From JAJFJD01 sp965228425 (lineage in GTDB: Bacteria; Pseudomonadota; Alphaproteobacteria; UBA8366): a stretch of 64,000 nucleotides of DNA. Numbering within the stretch: position 1 is the stretch's first letter; each line of letters opens with the position of its first letter. The notes under the pieces were generated by a model that ran no database searches, was not told where the DNA came from, and saw only the letters and a list, made by a program, of their open reading frames with translations. The stretch is from assembly GCA_965228425.1 (NCBI GenBank), contig OZ245815.1:186001-250000 (forward strand), in the 5' to 3' direction. Shown one piece after another: positions 15,521 through 24,995 of the stretch. Made by a program: the position numbers and the translations under genes.

Positions 15521-15916
15521 TCACTCGGTGTCCTTTTCTTTCTCCACGCCGCCCGCGATCTCATCCAGATCGCCGTCGTCCGACAGATCGCTGGCGTCTT
15601 CGAGCACACTGTCATCCTCGTCGTCCGCCACGTCCTCGATTTCAACGTCGTCGCCGAGATCCACGTCGTCATCGTCGTCGCTTTCCTCGGCCTTCTTAGC
15701 CGCCGCCGTTTTGGCGGCCGCCGCTTTGGCCGCAGCCGCCGCCTTGGCCTTCGCATCCGCCGTCTGCGAACTGCGGGACCGCTTCAAGCGTGTCCCGGCC
15801 TCCGGATCGAAGACCTCTTCGCATTTCGGACAAATGATCGGATCTTTCTTAAGGTCGTAAAAACGGGCACCACAGCTTGCGCATAAGCGCTTGATGCCCC
15901 ATTCAGGCTTCGCCAC
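15521..15916 (-). CDS. FYDLN-acid protein (TIGR02300 family)
   Basis: This encodes 131 residues from a GTG at 15916 with AAGGAG six bases before it. The N-terminal third is a zinc ribbon: RLCASCGARFYDL, then PIICPKCEEVFDP, two CxxC pairs. A run of Ala/Lys follows and the tail is almost pure Asp/Glu. This is the conserved alphaproteobacterial TIGR02300 architecture. The function is not known; the zinc ribbon plus acidic tail suggests interaction with nucleic-acid machinery. It is divergent from aroA and is the first core gene right of the island. Confidence 0.9.
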   Translation of the reverse strand: MAKPEWGIKRLCASCGARFYDLKKDPIICPKCEEVFDPEAGTRLKRSRSSQTADAKAKAAAAAKAAAAKTAAAKKAEESDDDDDVDLGDDVEIEDVADDEDDSVLEDASDLSDDGDLDEIAGGVEKEKDTE

Positions 15917-16084
15917 GTCCGTCTCCTTGGTTGCGCCCGATTAGAGTGCGCGTGCCAATTGCCACGATCATCGCGCGGGGGCAAGCCATATTTTCGATCT
16001 CGGCCGCATATTGCACAGCCATCTAGGCCAGCAGGCCCGCTTTATGGTAGAGACAGCCGCCAGCAACCGACCGGCGGACCGCCC

Positions 16085-17437
16085 GTGCAGCCATTGACAG
16101 CCTATCCGAAACACCCGCTTTCCGGCACATGCCGCGTGCCCGGCGACAAATCGATCTCGCATCGCGCCATTCTGCTTGGCGCGTTGGCCGTCGGCACCAC
16201 CCGGGTGACCGGCCTGCTGGAGGGCGAGGACGTGTTGCGGACGATCGCGGCGGTCCGCGCGCTCGGCGCGCGGGCCGAAAAACAGTCGGACGGCAGCTGG
16301 CTTGTCGACGGGGTCGGTATCGGCGGCCTGAGCGAACCGGACGATGTTCTGGACATGGGGAACTCGGGCACCGCGGCGCGGCTGCTGCTGGGTGTGTTGG
16401 CTGGGCATCCGATCCGCTGTTTCATGACCGGCGACCATTCGCTGCGGTCGCGCCCGATGGACCGCGTGGCCATTCCCTTACGCCAGACCGGTGCTGCCAT
16501 CGACACCCGCGAGGGCGGTCTGATGCCGCTGACGGTCGTGGGTGCGGCGGACCCGCTGCCGATCACCTACACGCCGCCGGTGGCGTCGGCGCAGGTCAAG
16601 TCGGCGGTGCTGTTGGCCGGATTGAATGCCCCCGGGCAAACCACGGTGATCGAGCAACGCGCGACGCGCGACCATACCGAGCGCATGATGGGACATTTCG
16701 GCGCCGACCTGCAGGTCGAAATGACACCCGACGGCACCGCGATCACGCTGACCGGCCAACCGGAATTGACCGCCGCCGACATTGATGTCCCGGCGGACAT
16801 CAGCTCGGCGGCCTTTCCCTTGGTCGCCGCCTTGCTGACCGAAGGATCGGCGGTGACCCTGCCCGGCGTCGGCCTGAATCCGGGACGCGCCGGCATCGTC
16901 CAGACGCTGCGCGAGATGGGGGCCCATATAGAAGAGAGCAATCCACGGACCGCGGGCGGCGAACCTGTCTGCGATCTGGTGGTGCATCCCAGCGCCTTGC
17001 ACGGCATCGAAGTGCCGGCCGAGCGGGCGCCATCGATGATCGACGAATACCCCGTGCTCGCCGTCGCCGCCGCCGCCGCCAAGGGCCGCACCGTCATGCA
17101 GGGCCTCGCGGAGCTACGAGTGAAAGAGAGCGACCGGCTCGCGGCGATGGCCGCCGGGCTGACCGCCTGCGGCGTTGCCGTCGAAGAAGGCGAAGACAGC
17201 CTGACCGTGACCGGCGTCGACGGCACCCCGTCCGGCGGCAACAACACCCCGGTGGAAACCCATTTCGATCACCGGATCGCCATGAGTTTCATGGTGCTCG
17301 GCACCGTCGCCGCGGCCCCTGTCACGATTGACGACGGCACCGCCATCGCGACCAGTTTCCCGGATTTCATCAAGCTGATGAATGACCTCGGGGCGGAAAT
17401 CCGCGCCGATGCCTCCGATGCGGAAACGGCGTCGTGA
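16085..17437 (+). CDS. aroA: 3-phosphoshikimate 1-carboxyvinyltransferase (EPSP synthase)
   Basis: This encodes 450 residues from a GTG at 16085, which fits family length; the frame is open further upstream with no family similarity. The enzyme joins phosphoenolpyruvate to shikimate-3-phosphate in aromatic amino acid synthesis. Family motifs are present: VPGDKSISHRAI near the N-terminus, LDMGNSGTAARLL, GDHSLRSRPMDR, RDHTERMM and, near the C-terminus, LRVKESDRLAAMA. The site just after LDMGNSGTA is intact. Its stop overlaps the GTG start of cmk by four bases, so the two are coupled, as is usual in alphaproteobacteria. Confidence 0.97.
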   Translation: MQPLTAYPKHPLSGTCRVPGDKSISHRAILLGALAVGTTRVTGLLEGEDVLRTIAAVRALGARAEKQSDGSWLVDGVGIGGLSEPDDVLDMGNSGTAARLLLGVLAGHPIRCFMTGDHSLRSRPMDRVAIPLRQTGAAIDTREGGLMPLTVVGAADPLPITYTPPVASAQVKSAVLLAGLNAPGQTTVIEQRATRDHTERMMGHFGADLQVEMTPDGTAITLTGQPELTAADIDVPADISSAAFPLVAALLTEGSAVTLPGVGLNPGRAGIVQTLREMGAHIEESNPRTAGGEPVCDLVVHPSALHGIEVPAERAPSMIDEYPVLAVAAAAAKGRTVMQGLAELRVKESDRLAAMAAGLTACGVAVEEGEDSLTVTGVDGTPSGGNNTPVETHFDHRIAMSFMVLGTVAAAPVTIDDGTAIATSFPDFIKLMNDLGAEIRADASDAETAS

Positions 17438-18084
17438 TCATCGCGCTCGACGGCCCCGCGGCGTCCGGCAAGGGCACGCTCGCAAAACGGTTGGCCCGGC
17501 ATTTCGGCTTCGCGCATCTCGATACCGGCAAGCTGTACCGCGCGGTCGGCTTGGCCGTATTGCGGGCCGGCGAAGACCCGGAAGACGCGGCGGCGGCCGA
17601 ACGCGCCGCCCGCGCCCTTGCCCCCGCCGACCTGGATAACCCGGCCCTTTCCGGCGACGACGCGGCGGTCGCCGCCTCCAAGGTTGCGGCGATTCCGGCG
17701 GTCCGGGACGCTCTGCTGGCCTTCCAACGGCGCTTTGCGGAAAGCCCGCCCGGCGGCGCCGCAGGCGCGGTGATCGACGGCCGCGACATCGGCACCGTTG
17801 TCTGCCCCGACGCCGCGGCAAAACTGTTCGTCACGGCCGGCGTGGAAGTCCGCGCGGACCGGCGTCATAAAGAGTTGCTTGGACGGGGCGAGACCAGTAT
17901 ATATGCGCGCGTCCTGCAGGACCTTACGGAACGTGACGAACGGGATTCAAAACGCGCCGTTTCACCGCTGATGGCGGCAGACGACGCGATCGTGCTGGAT
18001 ACCAGCATATTGGACCCCGATGCGGCATTCGACGCCGCGTTGGCGCATGTGGAGAAACGCCTAAAAGACGCCTCCAACCGCTAA
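17434..18084 (+). CDS. cmk: Cytidylate kinase
   Basis: This encodes 216 residues from a GTG that overlaps the aroA stop. The enzyme phosphorylates CMP and dCMP. The P-loop GPAASGKGT is at residues 6-14, followed by HLDTGKLYRAVGL; VIDGRDIGTVVCPDA is the conserved lid-proximal region, and RRHKELLGRG and RDERDSKRAVSPL complete the pattern. The length matches the family. rpsA follows after 167 bases, an ancient and widespread pairing. Confidence 0.97.
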   Translation: MIIALDGPAASGKGTLAKRLARHFGFAHLDTGKLYRAVGLAVLRAGEDPEDAAAAERAARALAPADLDNPALSGDDAAVAASKVAAIPAVRDALLAFQRRFAESPPGGAAGAVIDGRDIGTVVCPDAAAKLFVTAGVEVRADRRHKELLGRGETSIYARVLQDLTERDERDSKRAVSPLMAADDAIVLDTSILDPDAAFDAALAHVEKRLKDASNR

Positions 18085-18251
18085 ACCCCCTGCTGGACAC
18101 GTAAGACTGCAAGACGAAGCCCTTGGCTTGCCGGAGCGGAAACGCGCAAGGCGGCCAGGTGCTAATTCAACATTGGATGAAGACCGCCGGACACAACCGG
18201 CTGGCATGCAAAACAATAGATTAGGTTCGACGGAAAGGAACGATAGATAGC

Positions 18252-20057
18252 ATGGTTGCTGACGCTGCTCAGAAAGAGAGTTTTGAAGACCTTCTGAATC
18301 AATCGCTCGGGGCAAATGACGGGCTGGAAGGCACTGTACTAAAAGGAATGGTCATCGCGGTGGAGAACGACTTCGCGTTGGTCGACGTGGGCCTCAAATC
18401 CGAAGGCCGCGTCCCGCTGAAGGAATTCGCCGCCCCCGGACAGAAGTCCGAGTTGAAGAAAGGCGACACGGTCGAGGTCTTCCTCGAGCGGATGGAAGAC
18501 AAGAACGGCGAAGCCGTGTTGTCGCGCGAAAAGGCCCGCCGCGAGGAGGCCTGGATCGAACTGGAAAAAGCCTTCAACGACACTCAACGGGTCACCGGCA
18601 CCATCTTCGGCCGGGTCAAGGGCGGCTTCACGGTTGACCTGCAAGGCGCCGTGGCCTTCCTGCCGGGCAGTCAGGTGGACATCCGCCCGGTCCGCGACGT
18701 CACGCCGCTGATGGGCACGCCGCAACCGTTCCAAATCCTCAAGATGGACCGTAGCCGCGGCAATATCGTCGTCTCGCGCCGTGCCGTGCTCGAGGAAAGC
18801 CGCGCCGAACAGCGCAGCGAGTTGATCGAAAGCCTGCGCGAAGGCCAGGTGCTCAAGGGCGTGGTCAAGAACATCACCGATTACGGCGCGTTCATCGATC
18901 TGGGCGGCGTCGACGGTCTGCTGCATGTCACGGATATCGCGTGGCGGCGGATCAATCACCCGTCCGAAGCCCTGCAGATCGGCGAGACCATCGAAGTGCA
19001 GGTCATCCGCTTCAACCCGGAAACCCAGCGCATCAGCCTCGGCATGAAGCAACTCGAGGCGGATCCGTGGGAAGGCGTCGAAGCGAAATACCCGATCGGC
19101 ACCAAGTTCACCGGCCGCGTCACCAACATCACCGACTACGGCGCGTTCGTGGAACTGGAATCCGGCATCGAGGGCTTGGTCCATGTTTCCGAAATGAGCT
19201 GGACCAAGAAGAACGTGCACCCGGGCAAGATCGTATCGACGAGCCAGGAAGTCGAAGTCATGGTCCTGGACGTGGATGCGCAGAAACGCCGGATCAGCCT
19301 CGGCCTCAAGCAGTGCTCGGGCAATCCGTGGGAATCTTTCGCGGCCCAGTTCCCGGAAGGCACCGAAGTCGAAGGCGAGGTCAAGAACATCACCGAGTTC
19401 GGCCTGTTCGTCGGCCTGCCGGGCGAAATCGACGGCATGGTGCATCTTTCGGACATCGACTGGAACCGGCCGGGCGAGCAAGCCATCGCCGACTTCAAGA
19501 AGGGCGATACGGTCAAGGCCAAAGTCCTCGACGTGGACGTGGTCAAGGAACGCATCAGCCTCGGCATCAAGCAGCTCGGCGACGATCCGTTCGCATCGGG
19601 CATCGAAGGCGTCCGCAAGGGCCAAACGGTGACCTGTACGGTGACCGCGGTCGTCGACATGGGCATCGAAGTGTCGGTGAACGACAGCGTGCACGGGTTC
19701 ATTCGCAAGTCCGACCTGTCCTCGGACCGCTCGGAACAGCGGCCGGACCGGTTCGCGACCGGCGAGAAGGTGGACGCGAAGGTCATCGCCATCGACAAGT
19801 CGAACCGCAAGCTGAACCTGTCGATCAAGGCGCGCGAGTTCCAGGAAGAGAAGGAGGCAATGGCCGAATACGGCAGCTCCGACTCCGGCGCCTCGCTGGG
19901 CGATATCCTGGGTGCCGCGCTCCGGTCCCGTGAGGAAGAGGCGGCACAGGACGACGCCCCTGCCAAGGCCGCGGAGGAAGCAGCCGAGGAACCCAAGGAG
20001 GAGACCGCCGACGAGACACCAGCGGAGGAATCCGAGGGCGACGACACCAAGAAATAG
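18252..20057 (+). CDS. rpsA: 30S ribosomal protein S1
   Basis: This encodes 601 residues with six S1 RNA-binding repeats, at about 28-96, 114-180, 198-266, 285-353, 370-438 and 455-525. Repeats 3 to 5 are the most canonical (ITDYGAFIDL, ITDYGAFVEL and ITEFGLFVGL, each followed by a VH or LH motif). The last 60 residues are Ala/Glu-rich and probably disordered. S1 brings mRNA to the small ribosomal subunit. GGAAAGGA precedes the ATG at a slightly long distance. A strong hairpin follows the stop. A long open frame on the opposite strand (18339-20093) is an artefact of codon bias. Confidence 0.97.
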   Translation: MVADAAQKESFEDLLNQSLGANDGLEGTVLKGMVIAVENDFALVDVGLKSEGRVPLKEFAAPGQKSELKKGDTVEVFLERMEDKNGEAVLSREKARREEAWIELEKAFNDTQRVTGTIFGRVKGGFTVDLQGAVAFLPGSQVDIRPVRDVTPLMGTPQPFQILKMDRSRGNIVVSRRAVLEESRAEQRSELIESLREGQVLKGVVKNITDYGAFIDLGGVDGLLHVTDIAWRRINHPSEALQIGETIEVQVIRFNPETQRISLGMKQLEADPWEGVEAKYPIGTKFTGRVTNITDYGAFVELESGIEGLVHVSEMSWTKKNVHPGKIVSTSQEVEVMVLDVDAQKRRISLGLKQCSGNPWESFAAQFPEGTEVEGEVKNITEFGLFVGLPGEIDGMVHLSDIDWNRPGEQAIADFKKGDTVKAKVLDVDVVKERISLGIKQLGDDPFASGIEGVRKGQTVTCTVTAVVDMGIEVSVNDSVHGFIRKSDLSSDRSEQRPDRFATGEKVDAKVIAIDKSNRKLNLSIKAREFQEEKEAMAEYGSSDSGASLGDILGAALRSREEEAAQDDAPAKAAEEAAEEPKEETADETPAEESEGDDTKK

Positions 20058-20097
20058 TACTGCGGCGCTCCAACGCCCCGTCAGTACCGTCACGCAT

Positions 20098-20133
20098 GAG
20101 GGCGGCCGGCGATTTGACCGTCCGGCCGCCCTC
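20098..20133 (+). terminator. Strong hairpin after rpsA
   Basis: GAGGGCGGCCGG at 20098-20109 pairs perfectly over 12 bases with CCGGCCGCCCTC at 20122-20133. There is little T-run, but the position 40 bases after the stop makes a transcription terminator likely. Confidence 0.7.
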
Positions 20134-20169
20134 CTGACTTCGCCGCACGGAGAATCCGAATTCCGGTTG

Positions 20170-20227
20170 TTTTAGAGCTTGTTGCTTGTTGCTTGACGAC
20201 CTGCATCGCCTCTGGCACGCTCTAAAA
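20170..20227 (+). repeat. Inverted repeat in the ihfB upstream region
   Basis: TTTTAGAGC at 20170-20178 is perfectly repeated in inverse at 20219-20227 (GCTCTAAAA), enclosing two tandem copies of TTGTTGC. It lies about 90 bases before ihfB. It may be a regulatory site or a small repeat element. Confidence 0.4.
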
Positions 20228-20314
20228 GGGGGTGGCACTAATCCGTTTGAGGGCTGACGCTCAACAATTCTGGCGCGCACAGCCATCGGGCGGGAACGCA
20301 TTTTTAGGGGATAT

Positions 20315-20617
20315 ATGGGTCCGATGACCAAATCACAGCTCATACAAAGAATTGCGGAGCTAAATCCGCATTTATATCAAAGGGATGTGGAACGTATTGT
20401 TTCGACCATCTTCGACGAGATTTCGGCCGCGCTCGCGGAAGGGGATCGTGTCGAACTCCGCGGTTTTGGCGCATTTTCCGTTAAAATCCGCGATGCCCGG
20501 TTGGGACGCAATCCGCGCACGGGAGAAACCGTCAACGTCGACCGCAAGGCTGTGCCGTTTTTCAAGACGGGCAAACAGCTTCGGGACATGCTAAACACGA
20601 ACTCACCGAGTTCCTGA
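20315..20617 (+). CDS. ihfB: Integration host factor beta subunit
   Basis: This encodes 100 residues from 20315, or 97 if the family-typical ATG at 20324 (MTKSQLI) is used. AGGGG at 20306-20310 is four bases from the first and 13 from the second, so the choice is open. The HU/IHF fold is evident: SQLIQRIAELNPHLYQRDVERIV, then VELRGFGAFSVK and the DNA-intercalating arm GRNPRTGETVNV, with the conserved proline. With IHF-alpha it bends DNA sharply and takes part in replication, recombination and transcription. The location after rpsA is typical. Confidence 0.97.
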   Translation: MGPMTKSQLIQRIAELNPHLYQRDVERIVSTIFDEISAALAEGDRVELRGFGAFSVKIRDARLGRNPRTGETVNVDRKAVPFFKTGKQLRDMLNTNSPSS

Positions 20618-20700
20618 TTGCCATCCGTCGGTTACCGACCTGCCGACGATATAATCCGTTGGCGGGGCGCTAACGGGTGCTGAACGGATAGTCGAGTGCC

Positions 20701-21111
20701 ATGAGGTTGATTTTCTGGATCGTCGTTGTCCTGTTCGTTGTCATCACGATCGATTTCGTCATGACGAACGGACAGCCGGTCCAATTCGGATCGTGGTTCC
20801 TGCCATGGAAATTCGGGATTCCATCCGGGTTGGCCGTCCTCTTGGCCGTAGCGCTGGGGTTGCTGATCGGCGGGTTTCTTGCGTGGACCGCCGGCGGCAA
20901 GGCGCGGCGGCGCGCCCGGCAGGCGGAACGCAAGGTCGGCGAGCTGGAACGCGAATTGAACGCCCTGCTGCAACGGGTGGAAGGCGTGGAGCGCGACGCC
21001 ATTGCCGTTGCCTTGCCCGACCCCACCAAGCCGGCCGCGCCGGAACCCTCACCGAAACCGCCCGCAGCACCCGCCGCGTCCGAGACTTCGTCGGCGGCCG
21101 GCCGGGCGTAG
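20701..21111 (+). CDS. LapA-domain membrane protein
   Basis: This encodes 136 residues. There are two membrane helices, about 4-20 and 40-62, separated by a short loop containing NGQPVQFGSWF. A coiled-coil (AERKVGELERELNALLQRVEG) and a Pro/Ala-rich tail follow. This matches the LapA/DUF1049 family of small inner-membrane proteins; in E. coli LapA works with LapB in controlling lipopolysaccharide synthesis, but no lapB is adjacent here. The next gene begins four bases after its stop. Confidence 0.85.
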   Translation: MRLIFWIVVVLFVVITIDFVMTNGQPVQFGSWFLPWKFGIPSGLAVLLAVALGLLIGGFLAWTAGGKARRRARQAERKVGELERELNALLQRVEGVERDAIAVALPDPTKPAAPEPSPKPPAAPAASETSSAAGRA

Positions 21112-21114
21112 ATT

Positions 21115-22242
21115 GTGCCGGACCCCGCCGGCCGTTTTTCGGACTGGCTGCACGGACACTTGATTCCCTTTTGGCTGGCGCATGGCGTCGACCATGACCG
21201 GGGTGGATTTCACGAAAAACTAAACGCCGACCGGCAACCGGTTTCCGATGCCGGGAAACGCGTCATGGTGCAAGCGCGGCAGCTCTATGTTGCCGCCGAC
21301 CACGCCCTGCTGACCGGCTCGGCGGACGCCCGCACCGCCGCCGACGGCGCGCTCAGGTTCATGTCGGACCACTGCCGGCATCCGGACGGGGGCTGGCGGT
21401 TTCGCGTCGCCCGGGACGGCGGCGCACAGGACGACGCCCGCGACCTGTATGCCCATGCCTTCGTGTTGTTCGCATTCGCCTGGCATCACCGGCTCGACCC
21501 GACCGGCGGCGCGAAAGAAGCGGCGACGACGACACTGGCTTTCCTCGACGAACGAATGACGCATCGCAGCGGCGGATATCATGAAGCCCTGGACACAGAC
21601 GGACGGCCGGTCAACGCCATACGGCGGCAAAATCCGCACATGCACCTGTTCGAAGCTTTCCTGGCGTGGATCGCGATCGACGACGATCCGGTTTGGCGTA
21701 CCCGTGCGGACGCCATGGCGACGCTGTTCGAGACGCGGTTCTGCGTCGACGGTACGCTACGCGAGTTCTTCACGGACGACCTGCGCCCGCCGGACGGCGA
21801 CAAGGGCCGATGGGTCGAACCCGGCCATCATTACGAATGGGCCTGGCTGTTGCAGCGGTATGCGTCGCTGACCGGCGATACGCGTTTGGTGCCGGCGGCC
21901 GACCAACTCTACCGTTTCGCCGAGCGGTACGGCATCGACCCGGAAACCGGCGGAATCATCGACGCGGTCGATTGCGCCGGCGCGGTACTCCAGGACAGCC
22001 GGCGCGTGTGGCCGCAGACCGAGGCGATCAAGGCGCATGCCGCGCGAGGATCGGACGCCCGGCTGACGGCGCAGATCGAGTCGCTTCTGGCCGGCCATCT
22101 CGACGGCCTGCCGGACGGCGCATGGCGCGAGCACGTCGCGGCGGAGGGCGCGCCGCTGGTCACCGACCTTCCCGCGTCGAGCCTGTATCACCTCGCCATG
22201 GCCGCCGCCGAAATCCGCCGGACCGGCCAGGGATCCATCTAG
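21115..22242 (+). CDS. AGE-family sugar epimerase/isomerase
   Basis: This encodes 375 residues from a GTG at 21115, three bases after the LapA gene stop. It belongs to the N-acylglucosamine 2-epimerase fold, an alpha/alpha barrel: FWLAHGVDHDRGGFHE near the N-terminus, RQLYVAADH, DLYAHAFVLFAFAW, NPHMHLFEAFLAW, GHHYEWAWLLQRYA and a C-terminal WPQTEAIKA. The conserved arginine and histidines of the barrel centre are in place. Family members interconvert N-acetylglucosamine and N-acetylmannosamine, or mannose and fructose, or cellobiose; the exact sugar cannot be told from this sequence. Confidence 0.9.
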   Translation: MPDPAGRFSDWLHGHLIPFWLAHGVDHDRGGFHEKLNADRQPVSDAGKRVMVQARQLYVAADHALLTGSADARTAADGALRFMSDHCRHPDGGWRFRVARDGGAQDDARDLYAHAFVLFAFAWHHRLDPTGGAKEAATTTLAFLDERMTHRSGGYHEALDTDGRPVNAIRRQNPHMHLFEAFLAWIAIDDDPVWRTRADAMATLFETRFCVDGTLREFFTDDLRPPDGDKGRWVEPGHHYEWAWLLQRYASLTGDTRLVPAADQLYRFAERYGIDPETGGIIDAVDCAGAVLQDSRRVWPQTEAIKAHAARGSDARLTAQIESLLAGHLDGLPDGAWREHVAAEGAPLVTDLPASSLYHLAMAAAEIRRTGQGSI

Positions 22243-22315
22243 GGGACAAGGCCCCTTTTCCCCGCCTCCATCGCGGTGTAAACGAAGGCACCGAAACCCG
22301 CTGGAGCCGCCATAC

Positions 22316-23026
22316 ATGCCGAACCGCATCCTCGTCGCCCTGGACACGACCGATACCGAACGGGCCACCGCCCTCTGCACATCGCTCGACGGATTGGTCG
22401 GCGGCGTGAAATTGGGATTGGAATTCGTGTCGGCACACGGGCCGGACGGCGTGCGCGCGGTGACCGGGAGCGGGCAGCCGCTCTTCCTCGACCTGAAATT
22501 TCACGACATTCCCAATACGGTGGCCGCTGCCGTGCGCGCCGTCGTCCCGTTGCAACCGGCGATCCTCAACGTGCATGCATCCGGCGGCATGGCGATGATG
22601 GAAGCCGCCCGCGACGCGGCACAGGAAACCGCCCGCGCACATGACATTCCCGTTCCGATGGTCATCGCCGTGACCGTGCTGACCAGTCTGGACGACGCCG
22701 ACCTGGCCGCCGTCGGTCAACGCAACCCGGCCGAGGCACAGGCGGTCCGCCTTGCCGAACTGGCGAAGGACGCGGGGCTCGACGGCGTCGTCTGCTCCCC
22801 GAAAGAGATCCTCGCCATTCGCAAGGCCTGCGGCCCGGACTTCAAGCTGGTCGTCCCCGGCATCCGCCCGTTGTGGAGCGTCACCGGCGACCAGAAACGG
22901 TTTTCCAGCCCGGCCGCCGCGATCAAGGACGGCGCAGATTATCTGGTGATCGGCCGGCCGATTACCGCGGCCGACGACCCGGCGGAGGCAGCAGGGCGGA
23001 TCGCCGAGGAACTCAAAGGGCTATGA
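22316..23026 (+). CDS. pyrF: Orotidine 5'-phosphate decarboxylase
   Basis: This encodes 236 residues. It makes UMP, the last step of pyrimidine synthesis. The active-site set is complete: D10 in ALDTTD, K32 in GVKLGLE, and DLKFHDIPNT (D59, K61, D64). The C-terminal phosphate-binding region reads VPGIRP and LVIGRPIT. The TGA stop overlaps the ATG of trpF by four bases, so the two are coupled, an arrangement common in this class. Confidence 0.97.
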   Translation: MPNRILVALDTTDTERATALCTSLDGLVGGVKLGLEFVSAHGPDGVRAVTGSGQPLFLDLKFHDIPNTVAAAVRAVVPLQPAILNVHASGGMAMMEAARDAAQETARAHDIPVPMVIAVTVLTSLDDADLAAVGQRNPAEAQAVRLAELAKDAGLDGVVCSPKEILAIRKACGPDFKLVVPGIRPLWSVTGDQKRFSSPAAAIKDGADYLVIGRPITAADDPAEAAGRIAEELKGL

Positions 23027-23670
23027 CCGTCCGCGCGAAAATTTGCGGGATCAACGACCCGGTCGCGATGGAAACCGCGCTCGACAACGGCGCAAGCCAT
23101 GTCGGGCTGGTTTTCTATCCGCCGAGCCCCCGCGCGGTGACGCCCGAGGCGGCGGCACCGCTCGCGGCGATCGCCGACGGGCGGGCGGTACGTACGGGAT
23201 TGTTCGTCGATCCGGACGACGCGACGATCGACGCCGTCTTGCACGCGGCGGCCCTCGACCTGCTGCAGCTGCACGGGGCCGAAACGCCCGCCCGCGTAAC
23301 GGAACTGCGCGGCCGCACGGGCCTGAAGATCATGAAGGTCATCCGCGTCGGCGCGGCGGCGGACATTGACCGGGCGGCCGAATACGTGGAGGTCGCCGAT
23401 TGGCTGATGTTCGATGCGCTGCCGCCGAAGGACATGAAGAACGCGCTGCCGGGCGGCAATGCGGTCACCTTCGACTGGACGCTGCTTGCCGGCCGGGACT
23501 GGCCGCTGCCTTGGATGCTCGCCGGCGGCCTGACCGTCGGGAATGTCGCCGAGGCGGTCCGACTGTCCGGCGCGCAAACCGTCGACACCTCCTCCGGCGT
23601 CGAGGACACCCCCGGCCGGAAGAATCCCGCCAAGATTCGCGCGTTTCTGGAGACGGTCGCCGCTCTTTAG
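23023..23670 (+). CDS. trpF: Phosphoribosylanthranilate isomerase
   Basis: This encodes 215 residues from the ATG at 23023, which overlaps the pyrF stop. It carries out the third step of tryptophan synthesis. The TIM-barrel motifs are present: AKICGIND with the catalytic cysteine C8, HVGLVFYPPSPRAV, LLQLHGAE, and WMLAGGLTVGNVAEAV with the phosphate-binding loop, then VDTSSGVEDTPGRKNPAKI. The length is normal. trpB follows after a 113-base gap. Confidence 0.97.
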   Translation: MTVRAKICGINDPVAMETALDNGASHVGLVFYPPSPRAVTPEAAAPLAAIADGRAVRTGLFVDPDDATIDAVLHAAALDLLQLHGAETPARVTELRGRTGLKIMKVIRVGAAADIDRAAEYVEVADWLMFDALPPKDMKNALPGGNAVTFDWTLLAGRDWPLPWMLAGGLTVGNVAEAVRLSGAQTVDTSSGVEDTPGRKNPAKIRAFLETVAAL

Positions 23671-23783
23671 GGAGCCAAGTACGGGCCCAGGCTGCGCATT
23701 TTCGCTTATGGACTTGCGGCAGACAGTGCATTATTACCCGAGTGCCGTCGATTCATCCGAATCGACCCGTTACCGGAGACCCA

Positions 23784-24995
23784 ATGCCGCAGCCCAATTC
23801 ATACCGCGCCGGACCTGACGAAGGCGGTCATTTCGGCAAGTTCGGCGGGCGTTTCGTGGCGGAAACGCTGATGCCGCTGATCCTAGAGGTGGAGAACGCC
23901 TACGCGGCGGCGAAGGCCGACCCGTCCTTCCAGGTGGAACTCGACGAGCTGCTGGCTTTCTATGCCGGCCGGCCGAGCCCGCTGTATTTCGCCAAACGGC
24001 TGACCGAACATTTCGGCGGCGCAAGAATTTATTTCAAGCGCGACGAGCTGAATCACACCGGCTCGCACAAGATCAACAACTGCCTCGGCCAGATCCTCCT
24101 CGCCAAGCGCATGGGCAAGAAGCGGATCATCGCGGAAACCGGCGCGGGGCAACACGGCGTCGCGGTCGCGACCGTCTGTGCTTTGTTCGACCTGCCCTGC
24201 GTCGTCTATATGGGCGCGACCGATGTCGAGCGCCAGAAGCCGAATGTCTTCCGTATGAACCTGCTGGGCGCCGAGGTTCGGCCCGTGACCAGCGGCCGCT
24301 CGACGCTGAAGGACGCGATGAACGACGCGTTGCGCGACTGGGTCGCCAATGTAGAGGACACCTTCTACATCATCGGTACCGTCGCCGGTCCGCACCCATA
24401 CCCCGCGATGGTGCGTGATTTCCAATCCGTAATCGGGAACGAGGTTCGCGAGCAAATGCAGGCGGCGGAAGGCCGGCTGCCGGACACATTGGTCGCCTGT
24501 ATAGGCGGCGGATCCAACGCCATGGGGTTGTTTCATCCCTTCCTCGACGACGCCGACGTCCGCATGATCGGCGTGGAAGCCGCCGGCAGAGGCATCGAGA
24601 CCGGCGCGCATGCGGCGTCGATCACCGGCGGTCGGCCGGGCGTACTGCACGGCAACAGAACCTATCTTCTGCAGGACGATGACGGTCAGATTCTCGAAGC
24701 CGAATCAATTTCCGCCGGCCTCGACTATCCCGGCATTGGCCCGGAACACGCCTGGCTCAACGACCTGGAACGCGTCGAGTATGTTTCGGCCACCGACGCC
24801 GAAGCGCTCGAGGCATTCCAATTGTGCAGCCGCAGCGAAGGCATCATTCCGGCGCTCGAACCGTCGCACGCCCTGGCCCATGTGGGCACGATCGCCGGCG
24901 ACCTCGATCCGGATCACATCATCTGCATGAATATGTGCGGGCGCGGCGACAAGGACATCTTCACGGTGGCGGATGCCTTGGGGATGGACATATGA
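23784..24995 (+). CDS. trpB: Tryptophan synthase beta chain
   Basis: This encodes 403 residues from the ATG at 23784, with CCGGAGA at normal distance. It condenses indole and serine. The PLP lysine is K96 in GSHKINN; GAGQHG, the phosphate-binding CIGGGSNAMG, and SAGLDYPGIGPEH are intact. Its TGA overlaps the trpA ATG by four bases, so the alpha and beta subunits are made together as for the enzyme complex. Confidence 0.98.
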   Translation: MPQPNSYRAGPDEGGHFGKFGGRFVAETLMPLILEVENAYAAAKADPSFQVELDELLAFYAGRPSPLYFAKRLTEHFGGARIYFKRDELNHTGSHKINNCLGQILLAKRMGKKRIIAETGAGQHGVAVATVCALFDLPCVVYMGATDVERQKPNVFRMNLLGAEVRPVTSGRSTLKDAMNDALRDWVANVEDTFYIIGTVAGPHPYPAMVRDFQSVIGNEVREQMQAAEGRLPDTLVACIGGGSNAMGLFHPFLDDADVRMIGVEAAGRGIETGAHAASITGGRPGVLHGNRTYLLQDDDGQILEAESISAGLDYPGIGPEHAWLNDLERVEYVSATDAEALEAFQLCSRSEGIIPALEPSHALAHVGTIAGDLDPDHIICMNMCGRGDKDIFTVADALGMDI

